This document shows, piece by piece, positions 9,121 to 17,434 of a DNA stretch of 64,000 nt (its first letter is position 1; every line of letters begins with the position of its first letter). The DNA lies in contig NZ_CP043575.1 in NCBI RefSeq assembly GCF_014076495.1, positions 2,852,001-2,916,000 of the forward strand. Reading direction: 5' to 3'. The notes under the pieces are model-generated. The model was not told the DNA's origin. It ran no database searches and saw only the letters and a list, made by a program, of their open reading frames with translations. Made by a program: the position numbers and the translations under genes. This DNA comes from Comamonas koreensis. Its GTDB lineage: Bacteria; Pseudomonadota; Gammaproteobacteria; Burkholderiales; Burkholderiaceae_C.

Positions 9121-11366
9121 TGATGAATGCAATGACGACAGAACCCCAGGACGGTATGCCCGAGAACGGCCAGGCTCAAGATGGCCTGCCCACCCAGCGA
9201 TCGGCTGCCCGCACGCTGGCCGTGCCCGACGGCGCCACCGCCAGCCTGCTGCACACGGTAGAGCGCTGGACGGCACATGGCTGGCTGCGCAGCCTCGACC
9301 AGGCGCTGGTGCTTTTTCTGCGCGAACTCGATCCCGCCGCATCACCGCTGGTGCTGCTGGCCGCCGCGCTGGCCAGCCACCAACTGGGCCGGGGCCATGT
9401 CTGCCTGGATCTGCAGGCTACCCTGGACAATAGCCGTTTTGCGCTGTCGCTGCCGCCCGATACCGTGGCGCAGGGGAGTGGCGCCACCGAGCCCACGCCC
9501 TTGCCGTTGCCCAGCGAGCTGCTGGCCCAGGTCAACCTGCTGCAGTGGCAATCGGCCTTGCAGGCGAGCGCACTGGTGGCCGCACCTGGCAAACCCAGCC
9601 AGGGCGGCACGCCGCTGGTGCTGCAAGGTGATCGCCTCTATCTGCGCCGCTACTGGCAGTACGAGCAGGATGTGGCGCAGGCGATTGGCCAGCGCATCAC
9701 TGCCAGCCAGCATCTGCGCCAGGGCCGCAGCGCCGCGCAAGACGCGATGCTGCGCCAGGCGCTGGACCAGCTGTTTCCAACGGCGGGTAATCCGATTTCC
9801 GATGCGCCGGACTGGCAGAAAATGGCCTGCGCCTTGGCGGCCTCCAGCGCCTTTTCCATCATCACCGGCGGCCCCGGCACCGGCAAGACCACCACGGTGG
9901 TCAAGCTGCTGGCGCTGCTGCAGAGCATGGCGCTGCAGCAGGACGGGCGGCCGCTGCGCATCTGTCTGGCTGCGCCCACCGGCAAGGCGGCAGCGCGCCT
10001 GTCCGAATCGATCGTGCAGGCCTTGCAGCGCCTGGGGGATGCGCAGCTTCCTGCGGTGCCGCCAGCGCCGGGCAGTGGTGAGGCGCGCAGCCTCAAACCG
10101 CTGATCCCTACGGAGGCCCAAACCCTGCACCGGCTGCTGGGCAGCCGGCCCGACAGCCGGCATTTTCGCCATGATGCCCAGCACCCGCTGACGCTCGATG
10201 TGCTGGTGGTCGATGAGGCCTCGATGGTCGATCTGGAGATGATGGCGGCCTTGCTGTCGGCCCTGCCGCCGCAGGCCAGGCTGGTACTGCTGGGCGACAA
10301 GGACCAGCTCGCATCGGTGGAGGCCGGCGCGGTGCTGGGCGAGCTCTGCGCCCAGTCCGAGCGGGGCCTTTATTGGCACGAAACGGCGCAGTGGCTGCAG
10401 CAGGTGACTGGCCAGCAGGTGCCCGCCGAGCTGCAGGACATAGCAGGCAAGCCGCTGGACCAGGCAGTGGCCATGCTGCGGGTCAGCCACCGCTTTCATG
10501 CCGACAGCGGCATCGGCCAGCTAGCCGGCGTCGTCAATACCGGGCGGCGCAAGGCGATCAAGCCGCTGCTGAAAGCGGGCTACCCCGATCTGGCCGCGTA
10601 TGCGGTGCCGGATCTGACGCATTCGTCGCTGGCCCAGCTGGTGCTGGATGGCGGCGGCAAACGTTTTGTCGACAGTGCGGCCAAGCGCGATGCGGGGCCG
10701 GTGGGCTATGGCCACTACCTGCAGGTGTTGCGCGAGATGCCGGCCAACCCCAGCCCGGAGGCCTTGAACCCATGGGCGCTGCGCCTGTTGCGGGCACATG
10801 GCGAGTTTCAGGTGCTCTGCGCGCTGCGCAGCGGGCCCTGGGGTGTGGAAGGGCTCAATGAGCGCATTGCCCAGCTGCTGGCCCACCGCGAGCTGATTGC
10901 GCAAAGCAGCGGCTGGTATGCCGGCCGCCCGGTGTTGGTGACCCGCAATGACTACAGCCTCAAGCTGATGAATGGCGATATCGGCATCACGGTGCAGATG
11001 CCGGCGGGCCAGGCGCTTGACGCTGGCGGGGCAAGTGGCGCCGCGGTAGCGCAAGGCGCGCTGCGCGTGGTGTTTGCCACCAGCGAGGGCCTGCGCTGGG
11101 TGCTGCCCAGCCGGCTGCAGGCGGTCGAGACGGTGTATGCGATGACCATCCACAAATCACAGGGCTCGGAGTTCAACCATGCGGCCGTCGTATTGCCGCC
11201 CAGCCTGTCGCCGATCATGACCCGCGAGCTGGTCTACACCGGCATAACCCGGGCCAAGCGCTGGCTGACGGTCGTGGCTGGCGGCAGCAGCAATTTCGCG
11301 GTGCTGGAAGAGGCGACGGAGCGCCAGGTCCGGCGCTCAAGCGGATTGCGACAAGGTGAGTTGTAG
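9117..11366 (+). CDS. recD: Exodeoxyribonuclease V alpha subunit RecD (5'-3' helicase)
   Basis: 749 residues, starting in the ATGA overlap with recB. Superfamily 1B helicase that moves on the 5' strand in the RecBCD complex. Walker A is ITGGPGTGKTTT at about residues 249-260. Other motifs are VLVVDEASMVDLEMM, VLLGDKDQLASVEAGAVLGEL, TIHKSQGSEF near residue 677 and ITRAKRW near the C-terminus. It is about 140 residues longer than E. coli RecD (608). Extra length lies in the N-terminal region and in a segment around residues 475-520 (positions 10540-10680) after the first helicase core. The last codons are followed by about 470 bases without a gene. Confidence 0.95.
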   Translation: MMMNAMTTEPQDGMPENGQAQDGLPTQRSAARTLAVPDGATASLLHTVERWTAHGWLRSLDQALVLFLRELDPAASPLVLLAAALASHQLGRGHVCLDLQATLDNSRFALSLPPDTVAQGSGATEPTPLPLPSELLAQVNLLQWQSALQASALVAAPGKPSQGGTPLVLQGDRLYLRRYWQYEQDVAQAIGQRITASQHLRQGRSAAQDAMLRQALDQLFPTAGNPISDAPDWQKMACALAASSAFSIITGGPGTGKTTTVVKLLALLQSMALQQDGRPLRICLAAPTGKAAARLSESIVQALQRLGDAQLPAVPPAPGSGEARSLKPLIPTEAQTLHRLLGSRPDSRHFRHDAQHPLTLDVLVVDEASMVDLEMMAALLSALPPQARLVLLGDKDQLASVEAGAVLGELCAQSERGLYWHETAQWLQQVTGQQVPAELQDIAGKPLDQAVAMLRVSHRFHADSGIGQLAGVVNTGRRKAIKPLLKAGYPDLAAYAVPDLTHSSLAQLVLDGGGKRFVDSAAKRDAGPVGYGHYLQVLREMPANPSPEALNPWALRLLRAHGEFQVLCALRSGPWGVEGLNERIAQLLAHRELIAQSSGWYAGRPVLVTRNDYSLKLMNGDIGITVQMPAGQALDAGGASGAAVAQGALRVVFATSEGLRWVLPSRLQAVETVYAMTIHKSQGSEFNHAAVVLPPSLSPIMTRELVYTGITRAKRWLTVVAGGSSNFAVLEEATERQVRRSSGLRQGEL

Positions 11367-11835
11367 CCGTTGGTGCTAGCGCTTGGGGCTTGTAGAGGTC
11401 GCAGGCCAGTGCAGCAGAGCAGGGCCGTTTGGAGCAAAGAGCGTCGCAGCGGTTGCGATAGGCGAGTGCGCATCGGCTGCGGGGGTTTCATCGAAAAAAT
11501 GCGTGGCTGTGCGAAAAGATCGTTGGCTGGCCATAACGACCCTGGAGCTGAACGGGCCCCAAGAGTCGCCCCACGATGAAACAATCACCGTTGCGAGGGC
11601 GCTGGGCATGTGTGCATGCGCAACGCCCCTGACAGCGGCGATGGGCGAATAATAACACTGAATGAGAATAATTATCAATACTGGTATTGATATATGCTTC
11701 TGGTTTGCTGGATTTGTGTAAGTTTTTGTTTTTGGTTGATTTTTCTTGACCTTTCCCCTGGAAATGGGGATGCAGCGTTCAGGAAAATTTGGTAACTTCG
11801 CCGTATCGATAAAAAATATTGCGGGAGTTCCAACC
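11367..11835. other. 469-base intergenic region between recD and a small secreted-protein gene
   Basis: The first 270 bases have ordinary GC content and hold no convincing gene; short open frames on both strands lack family resemblance. From about 11640 to 11830 the DNA becomes clearly AT-rich compared with its surroundings. That part contains a Fur-box-like inverted repeat (listed separately) and probably the promoter of the gene at 11836. I could not place a convincing -35/-10 pair. Confidence 0.6.
11663..11677 (+). promoter_or_regulatory. Candidate Fur box (7-1-7 inverted repeat)
   Basis: TGAGAAT-A-ATTATCA differs by one base from the canonical TGATAAT-N-ATTATCA Fur half-site arrangement, and the flanking AA and AT also fit. 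It lies 158 bases upstream of the start codon at 11836, in the only strongly AT-rich part of the gap. No other iron gene is in view, so regulation of the small secreted protein is an inference. Confidence 0.6.
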
Positions 11836-12165
11836 ATGTCCGGTTCCAGTTACAGCTTCAAATCCACAGCGCTTGCGATGCTGGCGCTCACGGCATCGGC
11901 CTGGGCGCAGGCTGCCTGCTACACGGTCTATGACAGCAAGAACGAGGTGGTGTATCGCAGTGCTGAGCCCCCGGTGGACATGTCCAAGCCGCTGCACCAG
12001 ACGGCAAGCGAGCTGCCCAGCGGCAGCCGTGTTGTCTTTACGCCCAACCATGCCGTATGCGTCACCGAGGTGCATGCACTGCCAGGCGGCAAGAAGCTCA
12101 CCTCGAGCAGCGCCAACATGGTCACTGACCAGCTGAGCCTGGGCAGCATGATCACGGCGCAGTAA
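11836..12165 (+). CDS. Small exported protein of unknown function
   Basis: 109 residues. The ATG at 11836 is preceded by GGGAG and starts a clean signal peptide (basic-polar start, LAMLALTASAWA, cleavage before QAACYTVYD). The mature protein is about 80 residues, with two cysteines (in AACYTVYD and HAVCVTEV) that could form a disulfide in the periplasm, and no membrane segment. The pattern CYTVYDSKNEVVYRS at the mature N-terminus looks like a conserved small-protein motif, but I cannot name a family. A terminator follows at 12208, so it is a single-gene unit. The Fur-box-like repeat upstream suggests iron-linked expression (inference). Confidence 0.75.
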   Translation: MSGSSYSFKSTALAMLALTASAWAQAACYTVYDSKNEVVYRSAEPPVDMSKPLHQTASELPSGSRVVFTPNHAVCVTEVHALPGGKKLTSSSANMVTDQLSLGSMITAQ

Positions 12166-12207
12166 ATAGGCAGCGGTGGCGGCACACCGTGGCGTCCATG
12201 CATGGCA

Positions 12208-12231
12208 GGCAGCTCGCAGGCTGCCTTTTTT
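12208..12231 (+). terminator. Rho-independent terminator after the small exported protein
   Basis: Stem GGCAGC/GCTGCC with a six-base loop, followed by six T residues; 43 bases downstream of the stop. Confidence 0.85.
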
Positions 12232-12298
12232 GCGTCTGCCTGCGCCAAATTGCCAGAGGTTGGCCGCAGGCCATTGCCCAGCCTGCGAAAATACCGGG

Positions 12299-13873
12299 AT
12301 GAGCCAAGCGCAGACCCCACAGAATATTCCCGAATCCCCCGATGCCGCCGAAGCGGCGCAGTTCCCCGCAGATGCGTTGAAGATCGTGTCCATGGACATG
12401 GACGCCCAGGGCGTGGCGCGCCGTGCCGATGGCAAGGTCGTCTTTGTCGATGGCGCGCTGCCTACCGAATGGGTGAGCGCCAAGACGCGGCGCAAGAAAA
12501 ACAACTGGGAGCAGGCCGATCTGCTGCAGATCCACCGCGAGTCGTCGCAGCGCGTGCGGCCCGGCTGCCCCAACTTTGGCCTGCATGCCGGCGCCTGCGG
12601 CGGCTGCAAGATGCAGCATCTGCATGTGGGCGCGCAAATTGCCACCAAGCAGCGCGTGCTCGAAGACAACCTCTGGCACCTGGGCAAGGTGGTGGCTGAG
12701 ACGGTGATGCGCCCCATCGAGGGGCCCAGCTGGGGTTACCGCTTCCGCTCGCGCCTGTCGGTGCGCTATGTCGCCAAGAAGGGCAAGGTGCTGGTGGGCT
12801 TCCATGAGCGCAAGAGCCGCTACATCGCCGACATGGAAACCTGCAAGATCTTGCCGCCGCATGTCGACGCCTTGCTGATGCCCATGCGCGCGCTGATCGG
12901 CAGCCTCGATGCCCGCGAGACCTGCCCGCAGATCGAGGTCGCCTGTGGCGACCAGGTCACCGCGTTGGTGCTGCGCCACCTGGAGCCCCTGAGCGAGGCC
13001 GATCTGCAGCGCCTGCGCGATTTTGCCGCAGCCCACAAGGTGCAATGGTGGCTGCAACCCAAGGGGCCGGACACCGTGCACCTGATGGATGGCGTGGGCG
13101 AGCAGCTGTCCTATGCGCTGCCCGATTTCGGTATCACGATGCCGTTCAAGCCCACCGACTTCACCCAGGTCAACCCCCACATCAACCAGGTGCTGGTGAC
13201 GCGCTCGCTGCGCCTGCTGGATGCCAAGAAGACCGAGCGCGTGATCGACTGGTTCTGCGGCCTGGGCAACTTCACGTTGCCGATCGGCACGATGGCCGGC
13301 GAGGTGCTGGGCATCGAGGGCTCCGAGACCCTGGTGCAGCGCTCGCACGAGAACTATGCCGCCAACAATGCGACGCGCCCCGAAGGCAGCGCGCTGGCGC
13401 CCACGCGCTTTGTGGCGCGCAATCTGTTCGAGATGACGCCCGAGATGCTGATCGCCGACGGCCAGGCCGACAAGTGGCTGGTCGACCCTCCGCGTGAAGG
13501 CGCGTTTGCGCTGTCCAAGGCGCTGGCCGACATCCACAAGGCGCGCCACCAAGTGCCTGATACCGCCCCGCTGCCTGACAGCGCCAAGGACTGGACACCG
13601 CCCCAGCGCATCGTCTATGTGAGCTGCAACCCCGCGACGCTGGCGCGCGATGCCGGGCTGCTGGTGCACCAGGCCGGCTACCGCTGTGTGGCCGCAGGCG
13701 TGGTCAACATGTTCCCGCATACCGCCCACGTCGAGAGCATGGCCGTGTTTGAATGGGATGGCCATGCACCGTCGGTCAAGACCGAGGGGGATGCGGCCGA
13801 CGTGGAGACGGCCGCCGTGGACACGGCCGACGCTGCCGAGCCGAGCGCTGCGCCAGAAAACGCAGCAGCCTGA
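12299..13873 (+). CDS. rlmD: 23S rRNA (uracil-1939-C5)-methyltransferase RlmD
   Basis: 524 residues. Methylates U1939 of 23S rRNA using S-adenosylmethionine. A short N-terminal TRAM-like region precedes a 4Fe-4S cluster set: C90, C100 and C103 (GCPNFG...[10 protein letters not shown]), with a probable fourth cysteine in METCKILPP. The C-terminal Rossmann domain has [14 protein letters not shown], the catalytic-loop pattern [13 protein letters not shown] and a target-base segment [10 protein letters not shown]. The C-terminus carries an extra Ala/Glu/Asp-rich tail of about 40 residues. There is no Shine-Dalgarno; a GAAAAT hexamer ends six bases before the ATG, so the message could be nearly leaderless. 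Confidence 0.93.
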   Translation: MSQAQTPQNIPESPDAAEAAQFPADALKIVSMDMDAQGVARRADGKVVFVDGALPTEWVSAKTRRKKNNWEQADLLQIHRESSQRVRPGCPNFGLHAGACGGCKMQHLHVGAQIATKQRVLEDNLWHLGKVVAETVMRPIEGPSWGYRFRSRLSVRYVAKKGKVLVGFHERKSRYIADMETCKILPPHVDALLMPMRALIGSLDARETCPQIEVACGDQVTALVLRHLEPLSEADLQRLRDFAAAHKVQWWLQPKGPDTVHLMDGVGEQLSYALPDFGITMPFKPTDFTQVNPHINQVLVTRSLRLLDAKKTERVIDWFCGLGNFTLPIGTMAGEVLGIEGSETLVQRSHENYAANNATRPEGSALAPTRFVARNLFEMTPEMLIADGQADKWLVDPPREGAFALSKALADIHKARHQVPDTAPLPDSAKDWTPPQRIVYVSCNPATLARDAGLLVHQAGYRCVAAGVVNMFPHTAHVESMAVFEWDGHAPSVKTEGDAADVETAAVDTADAAEPSAAPENAAA

Positions 13874-14002
13874 TGACGACAGGGTATTACCCCCGTTTTA
13901 GGCACAAATGCTGTGATGCCTGTGCTTGATTAGGGCGGTGAAATACCGTTAAGCTGGCAGGCTGAACAACCGGGTTTCCCGAATATTTTCCAAGGAGTTA
14001 CC

Positions 14003-14410
14003 ATGAAAACCAAAGCAGTGCTGGAGTTGGCCGATGTCAAGGCGGTGTTGAATGCGGCCGAGGCCGAAGCGGTCAAGAACCAATGGATCGTCAGCATTGC
14101 GGTGGTGGACGACGGCGGCAACCTGCTGGGCATGATCCGCCGCGATGGCGCAGCTCCCGTGTCCGCCCACATCTGCGTGGCCAAGGCCCGCACCTCGGCG
14201 CTGGGCCGCCGCGAGAGCAAGGGTTTTGAGGACATGATCAATGGTGGCCGCACCGCTTTCCTGAGCGCTCCGCTGATCGACGGCATGCTCGAAGGCGGCG
14301 TGCCGATCATCAAGGATGGTGAATGCCTGGGCGCCGTGGGCGTCAGCGGTGTCAAGGCACCTGAAGATGCACAGATCGCCAAGGCGGGTATTGCAGCCCT
14401 GGGGCTGTAA
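14003..14410 (+). CDS. GlcG/HbpS-family heme-binding-like protein
   Basis: 135 residues; the ATG follows AAGGAG with seven bases between. This is the compact GlcG/HbpS (DUF336) fold: SIAVVDDGGNLLGMIRRDGA in the first half, AKARTSALGRRESKGFED in the middle and GECLGAVGVSGVKAPEDAQIAKAG at the C-terminus. Relatives include the HbpS heme/redox sensor and GlcG of glycolate operons, but no glycolate genes are nearby. No signal peptide, so it is probably cytoplasmic. Function within the family is unassigned. A strong terminator follows. Confidence 0.85.
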   Translation: MKTKAVLELADVKAVLNAAEAEAVKNQWIVSIAVVDDGGNLLGMIRRDGAAPVSAHICVAKARTSALGRRESKGFEDMINGGRTAFLSAPLIDGMLEGGVPIIKDGECLGAVGVSGVKAPEDAQIAKAGIAALGL

Positions 14411-14466
14411 GGCATAGCCCTTGCGCCTTGCCAAGGTGCAAAGGGCTCCGGCCCATCAACGACGAA

Positions 14467-14486
14467 GCGGCCACTGGCCGCTTTTT
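14467..14486 (+). terminator. Rho-independent terminator
   Basis: Stem GCGGCC/GGCCGC with loop ACT, followed by TTTTT on the plus strand. It lies between the convergent GlcG-like and metallophosphoesterase genes. Confidence 0.8.
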
Positions 14487-14511
14487 CGCGTCTGAATGTG
14501 TAGCTGGGGCG

Positions 14512-15597
14512 TCAAACCAGCGCAGGTGCGGGCGCCTGCAGAAAGTGCGTGGTGGGCTCCGCACTGCCATCGTCGAGCATCAGCACCCGCTCGGGCCAGC
14601 GCAGGGCGGCGAGCTTGAAGTCCTTCTCGGGTGGCTGGCCCGCGAGCCGGGCCGTCCAGCGCGCGCCCACGGAGAAGTCCACGCAAAAGACATTGCCGCG
14701 CAGGCCATGCCAGGCATGCGGGTTGATGTCGGCGAACAAATCCTGGTCGCCCTTGCCCAGCATCGAGCGGTCGAGCTCATGGATGCGGCGCCAGTAGTGG
14801 CCGACGATGACCGGTGTGTTGTCGGTATAGGTATCCCACCAGGCAACACGCTCGACAAAGCGCCATTTGCCGCCGGCATAGAAGGGCTCGCTGCCGCGGC
14901 GCTCCACACCGCAGCTGAGCACCTTCAAGGGGTTGTACTGGGATTTGTTCAGCTCGCTGTCGGCATGCGCGGGCATGAACGGGGGGCAATGGGCGCCATC
15001 TTCCAGGTGGTAGGGCCAGGCCTGGTTTTCGGCCTTCAGCCGGGCTGGAATGCCCAAGGTCTTGGCGTGCAGGTAGGCTTCTTGCTCCAGGCGGTCATAG
15101 TCCTGGGCGACATGGCCGGGCCGCAGTGCGCGGGCCTGGTTGATCTTGTCGTCGATCCAGGCGGCATGAACGATGCGCAGGTCCGCGCGCTCCAGAGCCA
15201 GCGGCAGCTGGCGCAAAAACGGCAGCATTTCTTCATCAAAAGCCTGGTCCGCGCGTACATAGGGCGCGTACTTGCGATTGTCAGCCTCGATGCGCTCGTC
15301 AAAGTACCAGCCCGAGCCGTCCTTGGCATCTTCGCGCAGCAGGTTGATTTCATGGTTGCCGAGCACCGCGCAGGCATGGCCGTTGTCTACCCAGCGGCGC
15401 ACCAGCGCCAGTACGCCGGGGCTGTCCGGGCCCCGGTCGCAGAAATCACCGACAAAGACCAGCGTGCGGCCTGCCGGGTGGCCACCATCTTTGTCATAGC
15501 CCAGATGCCGAACCAGCGACTCCAGTGCCTGGCGCTCGCCGTGCACATCGCCGATCACATCCAACGGGCCGGCGGGCAACGCTTGTACCAGGCTCAT
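14512..15597 (-). CDS. Metallophosphoesterase (calcineurin-like Ser/Thr phosphatase superfamily)
   Basis: 361 residues from the ATG at 15597. The dimetal phosphatase signature is complete: VIGDVHGERQALE near residue 15, FVGDFCDRGPDSPG near 48 and VLGNHEINLL near 76. Later histidines are present in VGHYWRR. This layout is typical of PrpA/ApaH-like protein or dinucleotide phosphatases. The protein is longer than PrpA, with an additional C-terminal half. No signal peptide, so cytoplasmic. The substrate cannot be predicted from context: it sits alone between a terminator and folA. Confidence 0.85.
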   Translation of the reverse strand: MSLVQALPAGPLDVIGDVHGERQALESLVRHLGYDKDGGHPAGRTLVFVGDFCDRGPDSPGVLALVRRWVDNGHACAVLGNHEINLLREDAKDGSGWYFDERIEADNRKYAPYVRADQAFDEEMLPFLRQLPLALERADLRIVHAAWIDDKINQARALRPGHVAQDYDRLEQEAYLHAKTLGIPARLKAENQAWPYHLEDGAHCPPFMPAHADSELNKSQYNPLKVLSCGVERRGSEPFYAGGKWRFVERVAWWDTYTDNTPVIVGHYWRRIHELDRSMLGKGDQDLFADINPHAWHGLRGNVFCVDFSVGARWTARLAGQPPEKDFKLAALRWPERVLMLDDGSAEPTTHFLQAPAPALV

Positions 15598-15730
15598 CGT
15601 CACAGTGTTCCGTCTTGTTGCAGCGCCCGGTGCTTGGGGCCCGGCGCGCCGCAGATTGCTATTCGATGAAATCCATTTTGCATGAATTTGCTGCGCCGCA
15701 CCAGCGTGGTGCCATCGGTGAGCGCGTCTC

Positions 15731-16246
15731 TCAGGCGGGCTGGCGCTGGTAGCAGACAAACGCAAAGGGCAGGCCATTGCTGCTGGTGTGGCGCTCACGC
15801 GAGACCTCCTGCCACTGGCTGCCGAGCACCGGCGCATGGGCATCGCCGTCAAAATCCTGGTCGATCTCGGTCACCCAGACTTCGTCGGCCAGGGCCAGCG
15901 ACTGGGCATAGATCTGCGCCCCGCCAATCACCCAGACGGGCTGGCCCAGCGCCTGGGCCGTGGCCAGTGCCTGCTCCAGATCGGCGGCGACGTGGACACG
16001 TTCACTGGCCGGGCTGGGCTGCCAGCCGCTCTGACGCGTGACGACCACATTGTCACGGCCCGGCAGCGGGCGAAAGCGCGGCGGCAGGGAATCCCAGGTC
16101 TTGCGGCCCATGACGACGGTCCCCCCAGCGGTCTTTTGCTTGAAAAAGGCCATGTCCTCGGGCAGGTGCCAGGGCAGCTGGTTGTCGCGGCCAATCACGC
16201 CATTGCGGGCGCGGGCAAAGATCAGATGGATGCGGGCTGGGGTCAT
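15731..16246 (-). CDS. folA: Dihydrofolate reductase
   Basis: 171 residues. Reduces dihydrofolate to tetrahydrofolate with NADPH. Diagnostic segments are HLIFARARNGVIGRDNQLPW at the N-terminus, LPEDMAFFKQKTAGG with the catalytic acidic residue, VVMGRKTWDSLPP and WVIGGAQIYAQSL (cofactor binding). Length is usual for chromosomal DHFR. Its ATG overlaps the stop of the upstream acyltransferase gene in an ATGA, so folA translation is probably coupled to that gene. The usual thyA neighbour is absent. Confidence 0.95.
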   Translation of the reverse strand: MTPARIHLIFARARNGVIGRDNQLPWHLPEDMAFFKQKTAGGTVVMGRKTWDSLPPRFRPLPGRDNVVVTRQSGWQPSPASERVHVAADLEQALATAQALGQPVWVIGGAQIYAQSLALADEVWVTEIDQDFDGDAHAPVLGSQWQEVSRERHTSSNGLPFAFVCYQRQPA

Positions 16247-17322
16247 GGCGTGCGGGCCACCCAACGCGCAATGGCGCGCCGGCAGGCCTGGTAGAGGGGG
16301 TGTTCGATCGCGTGGTAATACAGGGCCGACAGCGCGACCAGGACTGCCAGCACCAGCAGCAAGCTGAGCGAGCGGTGGGGAATGTCGAGCGCCAACGACG
16401 TGGTGGCGCGTTGCACGACCTGGAAGAGCAGCAGGTGCAGCAAATAGATCGCAAAGGAATAGTCCCCGAGCCTGGCGAGCAGCTGCCATGCCCGGTGCTG
16501 GGGCGTTGGCAGCAGCAAAGCTGCCCCTACCAGTGCGGTGGCGGCAGCCCCCACCAGCAGCGCGCGGTCCGCCCAGTGGAAAAAACCGACGATGCCAGGT
16601 GCGTACAAGGTGGCGCTGTGGCTGTAGTACACCGCTGTGGCGCCCAGCAGCGCGCTGGCCAGCAGCCAGGCGTACCAGCGCTGCTGCGGGTGGCGCTGCA
16701 GAAAGCGGTACATGAAGTAGCCGGCAAAGAACTCCAGCACCAGCGGCGCCGCATAGAACCAGACGAGTGGCGTGGCTTGCGAAAACATATCCGGGCGGTA
16801 GCGACCCGTAGCGGCGTAATACAGCACCAGCGCAACGATGACCATGGCCCATCCCGCCAGCGCGCGGTCACGCCAGAGCTTGGGCAGCAGCAAACTGGCG
16901 CCGATGACGAGATAGAAATATAGCTCGTAGACCAGGGTCCAGATCACCGCATTGATATGCAGGCTGAAATTGGCCGGATAGAGCAGCGCCGACGACAGCA
17001 GGTTCACATCCGGCGGCATGGCGCCCAGCGCTTGCAAGCCCACCACATAGAGCAGCATCGCCGGCCACCAGCCGGTGTAGATGCGGGCAAAGCGGGTGGC
17101 GACAAACTGGGCGGAAGGACGCAGGCCGGTGGGCGTGTTGCTGGTGGCCAGCGCCATGATGACGCCGCTGATGACAAAGAAGATGTCGACACCGACAAAG
17201 CCGCCCTCGGCAATGGCGCGCAGCCAGCCAGGAAGCTCGGGGAAGAAGCTGTAGGTCCGCGCATGGTAGAGCGCCACCCACAGGGCGGCAGCAAAACGCA
17301 GAATCTGGATGGACTGGATCAT
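16243..17322 (-). CDS. Acyltransferase family 3 membrane protein (OafA/Exo-type)
   Basis: 359 residues from the ATG at 17322 (a TTG at 17349 is less likely). The start MIQSIQILRFAAALWVALYH and the GFVGVDIFFVISGVIMA segment are the hallmarks of the acyltransferase 3 family; R in LRF and H in LYH are the conserved early catalytic-region residues. About ten hydrophobic helices fill the rest. Members O-acetylate surface polysaccharides, lipid A or peptidoglycan; the substrate here is unknown and no polysaccharide cluster is nearby. The gene overlaps folA by four bases. Confidence 0.9.
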   Translation of the reverse strand: MIQSIQILRFAAALWVALYHARTYSFFPELPGWLRAIAEGGFVGVDIFFVISGVIMALATSNTPTGLRPSAQFVATRFARIYTGWWPAMLLYVVGLQALGAMPPDVNLLSSALLYPANFSLHINAVIWTLVYELYFYLVIGASLLLPKLWRDRALAGWAMVIVALVLYYAATGRYRPDMFSQATPLVWFYAAPLVLEFFAGYFMYRFLQRHPQQRWYAWLLASALLGATAVYYSHSATLYAPGIVGFFHWADRALLVGAAATALVGAALLLPTPQHRAWQLLARLGDYSFAIYLLHLLLFQVVQRATTSLALDIPHRSLSLLLVLAVLVALSALYYHAIEHPLYQACRRAIARWVARTP

Positions 17323-17434
17323 GGCACGGGGGTGGGCGCAGGCGGTCAATGCCGGGCAAGCGCTGCAGCGGGCGCTGGGATGCGCATCCGCTGGCAGTGC
17401 TTGTCACTTGCGTGCCGTCAGGGGCGGTGTCCGC

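Noticed and set aside
11746..11835. TTG start at 11746 for the small secreted protein
   Set aside because: It would place a polar, non-hydrophobic stretch ahead of the signal peptide. The ATG at 11836 gives a clean signal peptide with a ribosome site.
11376..11837. A minus-strand open frame across the recD-secreted-protein gap, which has the Fur-box-like site within it
   Set aside because: It has no family pattern, no ribosome site and its N-terminal half lies in the AT-rich promoter island. A plus-strand target for the Fur box is simpler.
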